Positions 1-11,530 of a stretch of 64,000 nucleotides of DNA are shown piece by piece (within the stretch, counting starts at the first letter, position 1; each line of letters opens with the position of its first letter). The translations under genes and the position numbers were made by a program. Location: positions 137,482,833 to 137,546,832 of the forward strand of contig CM053141.1 of NCBI GenBank assembly GCA_028571685.1, given 5' to 3'. Under the pieces are notes generated by a model. It was not told where the DNA came from. It made no database searches and saw only the letters and a program-made list of their open reading frames with translations. Source of the DNA: Heterohyrax brucei. Taxonomy: Eukaryota; Chordata; Mammalia; Hyracoidea; Procaviidae.

Positions 1-140
1 CCACAGAGTCAGGTCTGACTCAGAGTGACTCTAGATGTCCGAGTAGAACCGCCCCATAGAGTTTCCAAGGACTGTCTGGTGGATTTGAACCACTGATCTT
101 TTGGTTAGCAGACACAGCACTTAACGCCCTATGCCAGATA
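1..140 (-). mobile_element. AfroSINE, cut by window edge
   Basis: Reverse-strand copy of the tRNA-derived SINE. Diagnostic blocks 'gtttccaaggac', 'ggtggatttgaac' and 'cttttggttagcag' appear in order, followed by 'cacttaacgccctatgcca', the complement of the SINE 5' end. The SINE 3' end is partly outside the window. Confidence 0.85.
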
Positions 141-214
141 ATAAAAATGACATTTGCTTTCCAAATAAAATATCATTTTAAATGCAAGAAAGAGGTGAAT
201 TAGTATAATCTAAA

Positions 215-372
215 ATCCAAATCCAGTGCTGTTGAGTTGATACTGACTCATAGCAACCCTATAGACAGTAGAACCCCCCCCATAGGGTTTCCAAGGAGCC
301 CTTGCCAGATCTGAACTGCCAACCTTTTGGTTAGCAGATGTAGCTCTTAACCACTATACCACCAGGGTTTCC
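215..372 (-). mobile_element. AfroSINE, near full length
   Basis: Complete reverse copy, from the 3' end ('tgttgagttgatactgactc') to the 5' head ('ccactataccaccagggttt'). A run of C at about 275-281 is copy-specific. A short 'tgaatt' occurs on both sides and may be a remnant of the target duplication. Confidence 0.9.
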
Positions 373-1150
373 TGAATTGACGTATTAAACTAAAAACAAA
401 TAAGCAAAAATAACACTAAAATTCCACTGGTGATACTAGCAAAGTGATCATATTAAAACTATTTCTAGAAAAGGAGATATTTTTGCAATAGAAAATGCTA
501 GTGATTACATGGAAAGTTGATCTATTACAGATTAAGACGGCTTGGCAATATCTAGCAGAAGAAGCTAATTTATTCTCATTCACTTTTGTTAATGGTAAAT
601 GGTTTTTCTACTCTAATTTTAACTCTTACAAAGCAAGATACTTAGTGTTAAGGTTATAACATACTCATTTACAATCTGTTTGCAAAAAAAAAATCAATTT
701 TTAAAAACTGCAGTTATCTTCTCCAGGTGGTGAAGTTACTTAAAACTATTTCCTTTCATTTCTTGGAAAATGTTATAAAAATTTCTCATTATGACATACT
801 GAAAAAGTTTTCAAAATCAGGCTGCTTTCAATTTTTTATTGTTTTCACAGATTTAAATTTGATTATTTCTGTAATTGTGTTCTCAAAAATTGTGTTTTAT
901 TTCATAAAAAAAATCCATTGGCATCAAGTCAATTTTGATTTACAGCAGTTCTATAGGACAGAGTAGAGCTGCTAGTAAATCTTATATGTGACATATTGTC
1001 TTGCAATAACATATCAATCCTTTATTATTCTTACAGTCTTATATAATGAAGACTCTATTTCTCAATAAAGAATGGTCATGAACATGACAACAGAGGCTAA
1101 AAATATGATTGAATTAAAAAAGAAGTACTTATGTTCACAGTTAAGAATTA
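373..1150. other. AT-rich non-coding DNA
   Basis: No recognisable repeat, RNA gene or credible coding sequence. The 79-codon open frame at 727-966 is low-complexity, Phe/Ile/Lys-rich and reflects AT richness. Confidence 0.6.
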
Positions 1151-1376
1151 GAGTCTTCAAAACTCCTGTTTCAGTAATTAAGAGAACTAATCAACAGGAA
1201 ATCAACAAGAATATGTTAGATTTGGAAAACACAACCTACCACTGGATCTAATTGACATTTGTAGGACACTGTACCCAGTAATAGCAGAATACATATTCTT
1301 TTCAAGTGCACATTGAACATTCTTCAACATAGACCATATCTTGAGTCATAAAATCAACCTTAGCAAATGTGAAATA
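1151..1376 (+). mobile_element. Old L1 (L1M-type) ORF2 endonuclease fragment, left part
   Basis: The sequence around 1240-1340 reads as decayed L1 ORF2: a 'Leu-Ile-Asp-Ile' region, then 'ttcttttcaagtgcaca', then 'atagaccatatcttgagtca', matching the late endonuclease region before the SDH motif. It is broken at 1376 by a mariner insertion and resumes at 2348, where 'gtatgttctctgatcatta' corresponds to the SDH-motif region. The high decay indicates an ancient mammalian L1. Confidence 0.7.
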
Positions 1377-2347
1377 AAGGGTCTTCCAATAAGGGTCTCT
1401 TATCTTTGAATGTGAACAAAATATGTTGTGTAAATGATACAGTTTTGATTGTTTTCTTATTTTGAAGTATATTTGATGGCATTATGTGTGGAAAAGAACT
1501 TTGATTAAATGGCTACCAAGGCACCTTCCAAATGGAATCAAAATAATCAGTTAATGTAGCCCGGTTTCTTTCACCATTGACAGTGACAGCCTCTCCTCAT
1601 TCATCTTGGAAAAAACAAGGACCAATGATTCCACCAGACCAAAATCCACACCACACAGTAACTTTTTTGAGAATCAGTAGACATTCTTGAATCTCCATTG
1701 GCTTCTCATCACTCCACATGTGACAGTTTTGTTTATTTACAGAACCTTCATCCAAAAATGAGCCTCATCACTGAAGATGATTTTTCAGCCAAAAGCAGGT
1801 CAAATTCCAATTGCTCCGAAGCCTAGTCAGCAAATGTATGGTGCAATCTATGGTTGCTGGACTTCAGTTCTTGAGTTAAAACAATCTTCTAAGGGCAAAG
1901 CTTCATGTCTAGATGCAAAATCCACCCAGTTCTGGTCTGTGAAAGGCCCAGTTCTAGTGCTCTGTGAGAAACAGGAGTGGATTCTCACATAGACTCTGAT
2001 GAACCGTCGTGACGTTTTTACTGCAGTGTGCGGTTCATTGACGCATAGACATTGTCTGATTGGCAACAGACTCAGCCGTCATCTCAAGTTTTTTTTGTAC
2101 TAAACACTGAACGGTTCTCTTGGTGGGATAAACATGGTAAATTTCACGTAACACTCACAATGTTTGGCAAGTAGAACACTCATTTTGATAATTAACTCTA
2201 ATAATTTCTATCTGTTGTTGAATCATGTAACTTTGCATGGCTATTCATCAAGACTAATAAAAAAATGATAAATATGGCTACTATGGCTTTACAAACATGA
2301 CCACCATGAGCTGTCAAAAATTAGGACATTCTTATTGGAAGCCTCTT
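1377..2347 (-). mobile_element. Tc1/mariner-type DNA transposon with decayed transposase
   Basis: Both ends are visible. The left end 'aagggtcttccaataag' and the reverse complement of the right end 'aagaggcttccaataag' are 17-bp terminal inverted repeats with two mismatches. Each is flanked by TA, the mariner target duplication. The minus strand encodes a decayed transposase: around 1777-1740 it reads 'IFSDEAHFW', which holds a catalytic Asp of the DDE/D core, then 'NKQNCHMWSDE', 'VTVWCGFW', 'GIIGP' and 'EAVTVNGE'. Upstream residues such as 'LTQELKSSNHRLH' lie in another frame. At 971 bp it is shorter than the usual 1.2-1.4 kb, and the frame has several shifts and stops. The element sits inside an old L1, so it arrived after it. 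The wording resembles transposases common in arthropod genomes; the family assignment is from memory. Confidence 0.8.
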
Positions 2348-3170
2348 TAACTGAAATCTTGTGAAGTATGTTCTCTGATCATTATGAACTTAAATTAGAC
2401 CTCAATAACAAAAAACAAAGGTAAAAAATTCCCAGCTCCTAAAACAACACACTTAAAAAAAAAACACATGATCAGAGAGTAAATCTCAAGAGAAATGAGG
2501 AAATACTTACTAAAGAAAAATAAAAATACAACATATCCAGATATATAAGATACAGCTGAAGAGAAGTTTTTAGGAAAATATATATCATTAAACATTTATA
2601 TTAGAAAAGAAGAAAGATCTTCAGTTACAATCTAAATTCCTGCTTCAAGAAACTAAAAAAAAGGGGGGGGGGTCATATTAAACTCACATAATGCATAAAC
2701 AAGGAAATAATAAAGATAAAAATAGAAATTGATGAATATATCATCAACAAAAACAGTAGTGAAAATCAATGAATTCAAAAGCTGGCTCTTTGAAAAGATC
2801 AATAAACTTTTACCAAGACATAAAAAAAAAAAAGAGAGAGAGAACATTAATTATATCAATATTGAAGGAAGGGATATCACTGAAGAGTGTAATTACATAC
2901 TTTGAAAGGATGAAAGAATACTATGAACAACAGCCCCATCCTTGTAAATAGCGCAATTTAGATAAATGAGAAAATTCCAAAAAAACACCCCTCAAACTAT
3001 TAAAACTTACCCACAATGAACTAGGCAACATAACGAGTACTATAATTACTAAAGAAACTAAATTTATAGCTAAAATTCTTCCAAAAAAGATAGTTTCAGA
3101 CCCAGATGGTTTCACTAGCAAATTCTACCAAATATTCAAAAGACAACACAAACTCTATGACCTCTTTCAG
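2348..3170 (+). mobile_element. Old L1 (L1M-type) ORF2 fragment, right part
   Basis: Continues the L1 interrupted by the mariner. Recognisable ORF2 stretches are 'caaaagctggctctttgaaa' at 2776 (the 'KSWFF' region before the RT domain), 'gaatactatgaacaacagcc' at 2917, and 'agacccagatggtttcacta' at 3098 (the 'PGPDGFT' region at the RT start). There are several stops and A-rich expansions. It ends near 3170 without a 3'UTR. Confidence 0.75.
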
Positions 3171-3767
3171 AAAATAAACTACATTCATTGATATTTTTCC
3201 AAGAGTCATCTGGAAATGATTTTTGCATGATCACATCAAACTTTGAGTCAGTGCCTTGAAACTATAGGAACACACATACTCCTGTATAAATGTTGACAGA
3301 AATGAGTCATAGAATTACAATCTGAGTTTTATTGATTCCATCCATGTGAAAGTGATCTTGAAATACCTGCAATCTGTAGAGTTGAAACTTTGCTACTTAC
3401 ATTGCAATCAATTCAAAATGCAAAATAATTCATAGAAACTTTTTTCAGTAAAATTCCCCTGTATAAACATTGTATATTGACTGTTTTCTTAGACAAATTC
3501 AACTGTAATGGTAGATGAACAGTGTGATGACATGAGGAAAAAGCAGAAACTGAATCAGGGAGAGGGGCAAAAACTCAGCATATTTGCTTCTCAGTCATTC
3601 CATTCAGCGATGGAAGAACAGGAGTAAGCATAAGATAGGAATGATTCTGCTGCTTCCTTAGTTGGTCTCAGTTCCTGAGCGTCTCTCATAAAGTTAGCCA
3701 TTCTCCATTTGGATATGTAGATATATCAAGTATAATGTAGGTACTGTATGTTATACTACAGTGCTGT
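3171..3767. other. Non-coding DNA, no feature recognised
   Basis: Unique-looking AT-rich sequence without a convincing repeat match or coding potential. Confidence 0.5.
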
Positions 3768-4202
3768 GATGCAAAGACAACTCTGAGGACTAAGGTGTGT
3801 CTGATGAAAGCCATGGTATTTTCAAACACCTCATATCTATAATAAAGCTAAAAGAATAACAAAGGCAGAAGAATTACTGATGTATTTGAGTTACGGTGTT
3901 GGCAAAGAATACTGAACATAACAAGGGACTTTCAGAAGAACAAACAAATCTACGTTGGAACAAGTTCAGCCAGAACATTCCTTAGAAGAGAGGATGGTGC
4001 CACTTTGTCTTACTTTGTACACGTTATCATCAGAGACCAGTCCCTGGAAAAGGACGTCGTGTCCTTGAGTCCTTGAGGACCCTTGAGTCGACACAGTGGC
4101 TGTAACACTGGGCTCAAACATAGCATGGTTTGTGAAAACGGCAGCAGACCAGTCAGTGTTTTGTTCTGCTGCACATAGGTAACTACAAGCTGGCAACAAT
4201 TC
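3768..4202 (+). mobile_element. RTE/BovB-type LINE, 3' end
   Basis: A 5'-truncated RTE copy. Landmarks in order are 'gccatggtattttcaaacac', 'ggtgttggcaaagaatactg', 'tacacgttatcatcagagac', 'cagtccctggaaaaggacgt' and 'gacacagtggctgtaacac'. These code for the C-terminal RTE segment with the order 'WCWRR…GH…R(D/R)QSLEKDI…IDTV'. The frame is broken; the terminal 'ctaacaacaac' tract is degraded to 'tggcaacaattca'. Confidence 0.8.
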
Positions 4203-4273
4203 ATTGATATCTAATAACAACATTTATCAATATGCATGTATATATTGGTAAACAGATCTATGATATATGCTAT

Positions 4274-5106
4274 TGCTGGGAGCCAGCCCCAACAACTTTT
4301 TCAGGCCCACGAAGGGAGGGAAGTGGTGTTGACGAGGAAATGAGACAGAGACAGAAAAGGGTTTTGAAGAATGGCAGCCCCCTAAGGTCTGTCTGTCTTT
4401 ATTTTTTATAGTTGGAGTGATGTGATTTTCACCCTATTTTTTTCATCACGTAAGCTCTTGGCTAGCAAGAAACTGACCCCTCGTGGTTTCCTTTTTCTCA
4501 TGTTAATTGTCAAGGCCTTCTAGATAATGGCCCAAGGCAGGTGTTTTAACAGCAAAAACAAAGTTTAAGAGTGAAAATAAAGCTTAACAGTGAAAAAAAA
4601 TTATGCTTTGAGCTTAGTGGTTCTGTTCATGCCTCAAGGTCAAGGGCACAGAAAGAAGGGTAGACTCCTCAAAGCTTCATTATTTAGCTGTCTCTATTTG
4701 CTCCTCCTATGTTCTTATTTTATCTCTATGTGAGGATGGTCAGTGCCCACCATTCCCCAACCTCAAGCTGTTCTAAGAAGGATATTTCTTTAGTGTTTAC
4801 TCATTTGTCATACCAATTATAATGAACTTGGGAGTCTGTCCATCTTCCTGATGTATGGAGTGGGATGTTTGTATAGCTTTAAGGGCTGTGTGGAGAATTG
4901 TCCTTGGGAAGCTTTCCAGGGGCTTTTCTGCAATCTTGTGTTTCACATGTGGACGGGGAGGAAATGCAGTCGGGGGAAGCTAGTGGAGCTGGGCTGGCCT
5001 TAGTGTTCCCGGGCTGAGCACACTGTGTTGGAACTCATTAAGCAGAGGGGGTTGTAAAACCCTTTTCAGAAAGCGTCTTCTTTGGTCCTAGTGCCGGGAG
5101 ATAACA
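4274..5106 (+). mobile_element. Probable solo LTR of an endogenous retrovirus (class II-like)
   Basis: About 830 bp starting 'tgctgggagccagcccca' and ending 'gtgccgggagataaca', consistent with TG…CA boundaries and with the start motif of many ERV2/beta-type LTRs. An AATAAA-like signal occurs near 4573. It contains no gag, pol or env reading frame and I see no primer binding site after the end, so it is probably a solo LTR. I could not find a convincing 6-bp target duplication (tgctat against gggtac), so the boundaries and even the orientation are uncertain. An AATAAA on the other strand near 4400 is an alternative. Confidence 0.45.
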
Positions 5107-5320
5107 GGGTACTTTTGAAGAAGATTTATTTAGGGTGTATAATATTGTTAGTGAGAAATAAGCCAAAAAAATATGTCAAGGATGAAATGCGTCCACTCAT
5201 CATCACATAGGCATATAGCTTTGCTGATAGAGGCCTTTGTGGGTAATGGGCCTCGGCATGCTATTATATGTATTCATATTTACCAATATGTATATGCATT
5301 AAATATGTATGTATCTATAT

Positions 5321-5470
5321 CCTGGTGGCATAGTGATGATGAACTTAGTTGCTAACCAAAAGGTTAACAGTTCAAATCTACCAGCCTCTCCTTGGAAACT
5401 GTATGGGGCAGTTCTACTCTGTACTATAGGGGCACCATGAGTCAGAATTGACAGCAATGAGTGTTTTGTA
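5321..5470 (+). mobile_element. AfroSINE
   Basis: Forward copy from 'cctggtggcatagtgatga' through 'gttgctaaccaaaaggtta' and 'gggcagttctactctgtact' to 'gagtcagaattgacagcaa', with a T-rich end 'gtgttttg'. Confidence 0.9.
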
Positions 5471-5689
5471 TACACATAAATGTAATATTTAAGCCCTGTA
5501 AAAATGACTTGGAGCAGCATCTGAATTTCTCCGACCCCACAAGCTAGAAAGAGAACCAAGGCCAAAAGCCCAAAGCTGATCCTTAGAGGCAGAGGTCAAA
5601 TATGCCTCTCCTTTTCTCCATCATCTCTACCTATTGTGACATTAACTGTCCTTTCCATTACATTATGTATTGGCTTCCATAATTCATTT

Positions 5690-6110
5690 GCATTGGCCAC
5701 ACAGAACTCACAAATCATACCACAATTACAGGGTTTATTAAGGAAGTAACAGTTACAATTTGGGCTCAAGAATACTCGGGATATGGTTCATCCATCAGGA
5801 TAGCCTCTCACCAGCTGTACTCACAGGTATCTCCCTCCCCGGCTCTCAGTCTCTGCCCAAAGGCACTCAGCTGTTTCTCCCTATTGGCTACGAAGTTCAT
5901 TTTGCCATCTCCTGCTGCTCCCTGTTAGTCCCTCCTTCCTTGGTAGTGACAGGCTCCTCCTCCCTACCCTGGAATTGGTTGTCTTTTAAGGCAAAACTGA
6001 CCAATCCCCTTGGTAGGCCACAACTGCATTTTTCATAGTCACCAGGGTCACAGTTATAAGCTCATGGCTACAAAGTAATCACATCACAAGTCCATTAAAT
6101 CACTGGCTAC
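5690..6110 (-). mobile_element. Possible LTR or other retroelement relic
   Basis: A locally GC-richer block with a pyrimidine-rich plus strand. Reverse-complemented, it has AATAAACCCTG near 5733, a typical LTR polyadenylation context, preceded by purine-rich sequence. The 92-codon frame at 5760-6038 has no recognised domain. No second LTR or target duplication was found, so this is only a suspicion. Confidence 0.3.
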
Positions 6111-6305
6111 TAAATTGAAGAAATATTAATCTATTTCAAATGAATAGTATGTATAATGCATTTTATGGCTGATTTAAGATATTTTTCACAAATAACTTAT
6201 ATATAAATGATGTTTACCTTATGCTTCAAGTGTAAAACATAACTCCTATACATTTCTGAGAGGTTATATGAACCATGATACACAACGTACTTCTGAAGAT
6301 TTATT

Positions 6306-6328
6306 TGCCAAGCCAAGTGCCGTCGATT
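6306..6328 (-). mobile_element. Tiny AfroSINE tail fragment
   Basis: 'gccaagccaagtgccgtcga' matches the complement of the AfroSINE 3' terminus and the same string at 59296-59316. The rest of the SINE is absent. Confidence 0.45.
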
Positions 6329-6754
6329 TATTCACATGATCACAAATGGATACACTTTCCAGTGGGGGAAAAAGAAGGTTCCATAATGTGTACAAACTCT
6401 GGAAAACAAGAAAAGAAATACAAATACAGCACTAAAGGAATGACTAAATATACAAGATACTAAACAATAATGAATTTGGACTGAGAACACAGAAGAATGA
6501 GAAAGACAGAAAATTAAAGAGTAAAACATTATAAGAAAAAAAAAGTATAAATTGTGGTCTCTGTGGAAGAGCATACCTGAGCACCCTTCAGAACAAGCTG
6601 CTAGTAATAAGCAATCACACTAACTGGAAACATTATCCTCAACATCTTCCATCTGAGTATGTACAGTACTCAACTTGAGATCCAATATTTGAGGGTGAAA
6701 ATTTGAGAATATTCCTGCAATCTGGTGTAGCTTGCCTGTTACATAAACTACCTC

Positions 6755-7558
6755 CACTAAATATAGGTAGTCCTCAACTTACAAAGTATTCAAGGCATGA
6801 AGAACCAAATTTGAGACCTTCAGTGTATCTGAAACATTGCATCTTCCTGGGAGGAAGTTATAAGAAATACATGTAGATGATGCTGACAACACTGCAGAGC
6901 TATGTACACATGTTCCAAGCACTTAGTCAGGATAATACAATGAATGAGATGGGAGGGAAAATTGTCCATATGGCAAGAATGCTAAATTTAGAATTTGATA
7001 TTGCCCAGTGTGGAATAGCTCATAGATCATGAAGAAGGAAAACTGAAATACCAGGACTTAATGGATTTTCAAGAAGAAAAGAAATGCTAAAAAGAAAGAA
7101 AAAAATTAGGATGGAGAGAAGTGTCAAAAATTTACAGTGAAAGGCTTAGCTGGATTTTCTTCTAAACTAAATCAGAGACTTCAGTATATGGGCCCAGAAA
7201 CTGATTGCTTTGCTACAGTCAATAGACTGGGGAAGTAGTGAGACAGTACTGTTAAGGATATGAATTATAAAAGGAAAGGATGATACATGTGACCCTCATT
7301 ATTTTCTGGCTAGAAACACAATCCCATTTCCAGGAATGATCCAGAATGTCGACAAGTGGAGTTACTATTGCAACTGACAAGACACCAACATGGTTCAACT
7401 CTTTGTTATCTTTGGAGTAAATTTTTATGATTTGTGTAGTATTCTATGTACATATTAAAATATACCTTTATGTTTATTTGTAATGTTTCCAATCCCTGAT
7501 GTGAAATAAATATTTCATATAAAAGGCAATGATAATGAAAACTTAAAAAAAAAAAAAA
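6755..7558 (+). mobile_element. Unclassified transposon or retrocopy with poly(A) end
   Basis: The 3' end has AATAAA near 7505, then a run of 14 A at about 7545-7558, as in a retrocopy. At 6765 'taggtagtcctcaacttac' resembles the terminus of pogo/Tigger DNA transposons. Decayed translation near 7140-7230 ('KGLAGFSSKLNQRLQ') vaguely resembles a Tigger C-terminus. The two signals disagree, so I leave it unclassified: either a decayed Tigger followed by an A-run, or a processed pseudogene I do not recognise. Confidence 0.3.
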
Positions 7559-8594
7559 GTATTCTACTCATGTCATGACCAATTTATGACAGCGTCTTTG
7601 GAAGAGAATCCTGCTGCAAGTCAGGAACTATGTGTATAAAAGTATGTGATATTTCCATAAATGGAATCTAACATTAAATTACTTTTTAAGATGTGAATTG
7701 TTACATATTTCTTTCGAAGAGTTTAGAAGTTATACTCATTCTTCATAAAATTAATTGTATAAATATTTTATTAGTAAACCCTTTGTTCATTAACAAATGC
7801 CCAAGTGAGAAATGGTTGGTGTTACTGTATTAGGAACTTCTACAGAACTGAAAATCCACAGAGACCTAGAGATCTTTCTTGCTTAGTCACACTCAGTTCA
7901 TTTATTTCCTTTAAATAATCAATTCAACATACCGGATTTCTTACTATTTTTTTGAAAACTCATTTCTTCATTTTATAAGATCTTAAATAACATATTGAAC
8001 TTAAAAGTATATTCTTCTTTCTATGGGTTATTCTCTCGGTCTCAGGTATGCAGATTTTAAAGAAATAAAAAAAAAACCTTCCATTAATGACGTAATATTA
8101 GCATTTAAGCAGATATGACAACCTATTATCCCCAATACCCTCCCTACACTTACCAAAGAAATTCAATACCATGCATCTAATTTGTATTTTTAGAAGTCTT
8201 TTCTGCTGTTTTATACAGCAACAAAAATATATATAAAATTATATATGGGGAAACAATTTGTATCCAGGTAAAAGAAAATTTGTTATGCAAGCTATGATTT
8301 CCAAATGCTATCTAATGGAATTCAGAAAAGGGTAGAAAACTTAATGGTTTGAGTAACATTATAAATACTATATTTAGAGTGTTCCTGTAATTCTAGGATT
8401 TACCAGTTAACTCGACTGCAATAAACTATTCCTTCTACACGTACCAAATACACAGAATTATTTATATATGCTTGAAAAAAAATGTATAAATCGCTTCATT
8501 TCATTAGACAACTTGATGCTGTCTTTTAACTTAATGTTTAGAAAGTCACCCATGTTGATAAATTAAAAAAAATTAAAACCATTTCCATCAAGTA
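7559..8594. other. AT-rich non-coding DNA
   Basis: No repeat, RNA gene or coding region identified. Confidence 0.55.
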
Positions 8595-8596
8595 TA

Positions 8597-9151
8597 CGAG
8601 GTCTGACAATTAAGTCCGCAAACTTACTGTTCTTAAGTGCCACATACCTCATTGCAGAATATCACTATGGTCACCTTCAAAGTACTCCCGTAGGGAAGCT
8701 ATGCACTGATGCCAGCACCTAGGCCATGCCTTCAAAGCAATTTTGGAACTCTTTCTGGAATAGCCATACGCACAGTGGCACAGTGGCAAGTTTGCAAACT
8801 TAATCATATAGTTGTCTGTGAGGGAGTTTTTAGCCAGGAAACAGAAAACTGTACTAGAAAACTCTCCTTATTCACCTAATCTGGCCCCAATGACTTTTTC
8901 ATTCACTCAATGATAAAGGAAATATTTAAAGGAAGACATTTTGATGACAATCAGGACATCAAGAGTAACACCAGGACAGCTCTGATGGCTGTTTTAGAAA
9001 AAGAGCTCCAAAACTACTTTGAAGGGTGGACTAGGCATTAGAGTCAGTGCATTACTTCCCAAGGGGAGTACTTCGAAGGTGACCATAGTGATATTTAGCA
9101 ATTAGATGTGTAGCACTTTTTCTGGGATAAATTCATGAACCTAATTGTCAG
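8597..9151 (+). mobile_element. Mariner-derived foldback element, copy 1
   Basis: Starts after TA at 8595-8596 with 'cgaggtctgacaattaagt'; its right end ('aacctaattgtcag') is the inverted counterpart but lacks the last bases. The middle (about 8850-8990) is decayed mariner transposase C-terminal code on the plus strand: 'YSPNLAP', then 'KEIFKGRHFDDNQDIK'. About 9003-9090 continues with 'LQNYFEGWTRH' and 'GEYFEGDHSDI'. The left arm (about 8597-8762) is an inverted copy of that right end (about 8993-9151), so the element has arms of about 160 bp rather than short mariner TIRs. It cannot encode transposase and is non-autonomous. The same architecture recurs at 15840-16372. Confidence 0.8.
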
Positions 9152-9170
9152 TTCACACATTTGTCCTTAT

Positions 9171-9284
9171 GTGACAGACTGAAATTGCCCCACTGAGCTT
9201 CAAAGGAGTGCCTGATGGACTTGAACAGCCAACATTTTGTTTAGCAGCCATAGCACTTAACCGCTATACCACAGGGTTTCCAAA
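9171..9284 (-). mobile_element. AfroSINE, 3'-truncated
   Basis: Reverse copy: 'attgccccactgagcttcaa', 'gatggacttgaacagccaac', then 'agcacttaaccgctatacca' and 'cagggtttcc'. The SINE 3' end is missing next to the preceding mariner relic. Confidence 0.8.
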
Positions 9285-11120
9285 GAGATTCGCCTAATTT
9301 AATGCTATGTACTTCCTGTCTAAAAATCCATTATATGACAATATACATCTGGCTGTCCAATTAAGCTCTGATTTTTATTTAAGAAATAATCACTTCATTT
9401 GCTGTTACAAGCAACACTTCAATGACATTCATATACATGTTACTTTGACACATTCTCTAATTTTCTTCAAGGTTGAATAACGAACTCATGTCTCTTGGAT
9501 TTTTTTCTCCCATCAGGCCTTATGCCTTTAGTTTTTCACTATCCTACAGCTCTCTGCTGCCTTTGAGGAGATAGTTTAAGATGTTGTCCAATAGTTTCAG
9601 TTATTCTCAACAAGAGGACTGTTAAAATACTTTTCCACAGTTACACAGAAGTTGTTTTATTCGTTGCAGTGCTAGTTCTTCCTCACATTATATGTTTTAT
9701 TGCTTAATTGTCTTGATCCCTGTAGATTTTTATGGCACACAGGGGTAATATTAGATATAACAGATGAGGCAACATGAATTCACAGGGACCTCTAACCACA
9801 CCAGGAGAGATACGACAGAAGTTTAGTGTTCTACAATTCATGGAGTACTCAGGCTTGTACATAGTCTTTTACCTCAAATCCAAATGATCGACAACCCATA
9901 ATGATGTTATTATTATTTCTTTTCCAAACCCAGTTCCAGACTTCTTCCAAAATGCAACTGCCTGGATACACTTCCCCAAACTCTGATTACTGCTCACTTC
10001 ATTTGCTTGAGTTATTCTATTTGTTCATAATATTTTGCTAACTAGATACATTCATCTGAATTTACTGTAGCAAGTTATTACTTTCTCTTAAGTTAAACTA
10101 ACACATTTCCCATTTTTATACAGATAACTCTTGTACTGATCAACACCATGCAACGTTTCACTGCTATATTTCCTACATGTGTTTCTTCAAATCACTTACC
10201 ACAACTTTGTCTACAAAGGTGTACATTCCATGAAGGTAGCAATCATATCTGTCAACAAATACTATTGTATCTCTAGCATTTAATACATTATCTATACAAA
10301 GAGGATTTCCAATAAATATTTCTTAAATTGCTAAATTTTTGTTGCTGTTGTTTTCATATATCAGTGCTGTGAATTTTAAAGTTGATTTCAAGGTCCATAA
10401 AAAATAAAACTGAAGCTGAAAGGCCTTTTTAAAGTATCTGCCATGTACCAAAACAATTCACTTAAGCTATTTTATTTATTCCTTGTAAAGCCACGTAAGT
10501 ATAATGGAGATAATGTCTTAGGATAAACACTTTGGATCCCTAGGTAGCTCCATGTGATGTTAATATACCCTACCACTAAAATTTTGTAACCTCCAGTGTG
10601 CCTCTCTGTTCTATTTCTCCATGTGCTGGAATGCACACATCCAGGAAACAATCTATTCCTGTCAGAGATACTGCATGCATATTATTTGTGTTTCAATTTG
10701 TTTGCCACTAAAAATGTCAGGAATTACGATTATATATCATTTTGCTTAAAGACACTTTGCTTCCATAAATCTTCTACCTGAATTACTGGGATACTATCAA
10801 TTTGTGGATGCCACATTTAATACATGTATCACTGATGTCTTCCTGGATTACTGAGTCACTGAAATCAAATAGAATACCTTTTCCTAGAATTTGGGGAAAG
10901 AATAGATGACAGGATGGGCCCGAAGATATTGCAGAAGAACATGTTTAAGGTTCAGGGGAGGAACCTAAGGTCCAAAGAGGTTCAATAATTGGCACACTAC
11001 TAAGAAGCTTGCTATTGACAGGGTTAGCAGATTACTGATAACTTTATAGTATACATTATGCTTACGAGTTACTGTGCTTCCTAGTGGCACAGCTAGCAGC
11101 ATGCTAATTGCTTTTAACAT
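9285..11120. other. Non-coding DNA, mostly unique
   Basis: No gene or clear interspersed repeat. Around 10950-11000 'gaacctaaggtccaaagagg' weakly resembles an antisense MIR but is too decayed to call. Confidence 0.5.
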
Positions 11121-11530
11121 GTTGTTGTGGTTAGGCACTGCTGAGTTGGTTCCAACTCATAGCAACCGTCTTTACAACAGAACGGAGCACTGCCTGGTCC
11201 TGTACCATCCTCACAGCTGGCACTGTATGTGAGCCCACCGTTGAAGCCATTGCATCAATTTCTCTATTTGAGGGTCTTCCTCTTTTTCTCTGACCCTCTG
11301 CCTTTCTAAGCATGATGTCCTCTCCCTCCTGATCCCACGTCCAAAGTACACAAGTCTTGCCATCCTCATTTCCAAGAAATGTTCTAGTTGCACATCTTCC
11401 ATGACAGGTTTGATTTTTTCAGCAGTCCACGGTATATTGAATTTTCTTTGCCAAAACTATAATTCAAAGACATCAATCCTTCTTCAGACTTTCTTATTCA
11501 TTTCACCACTGTCTCATGCATAACACATGT
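11121..11530 (-). mobile_element. RTE/BovB-type LINE, 3' end
   Basis: The reverse strand encodes the decayed RTE C-terminus, including 'AEGQRKRGRPSNREIDAM' (usual form: a basic GRP motif followed by 'R-W-I-D') and 'VRMVQDQAVLRSVV'. The 3' terminus 'gttgttgtggttaggcactg' is at the left. Truncated at its 5' side near 11530. Confidence 0.85.
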
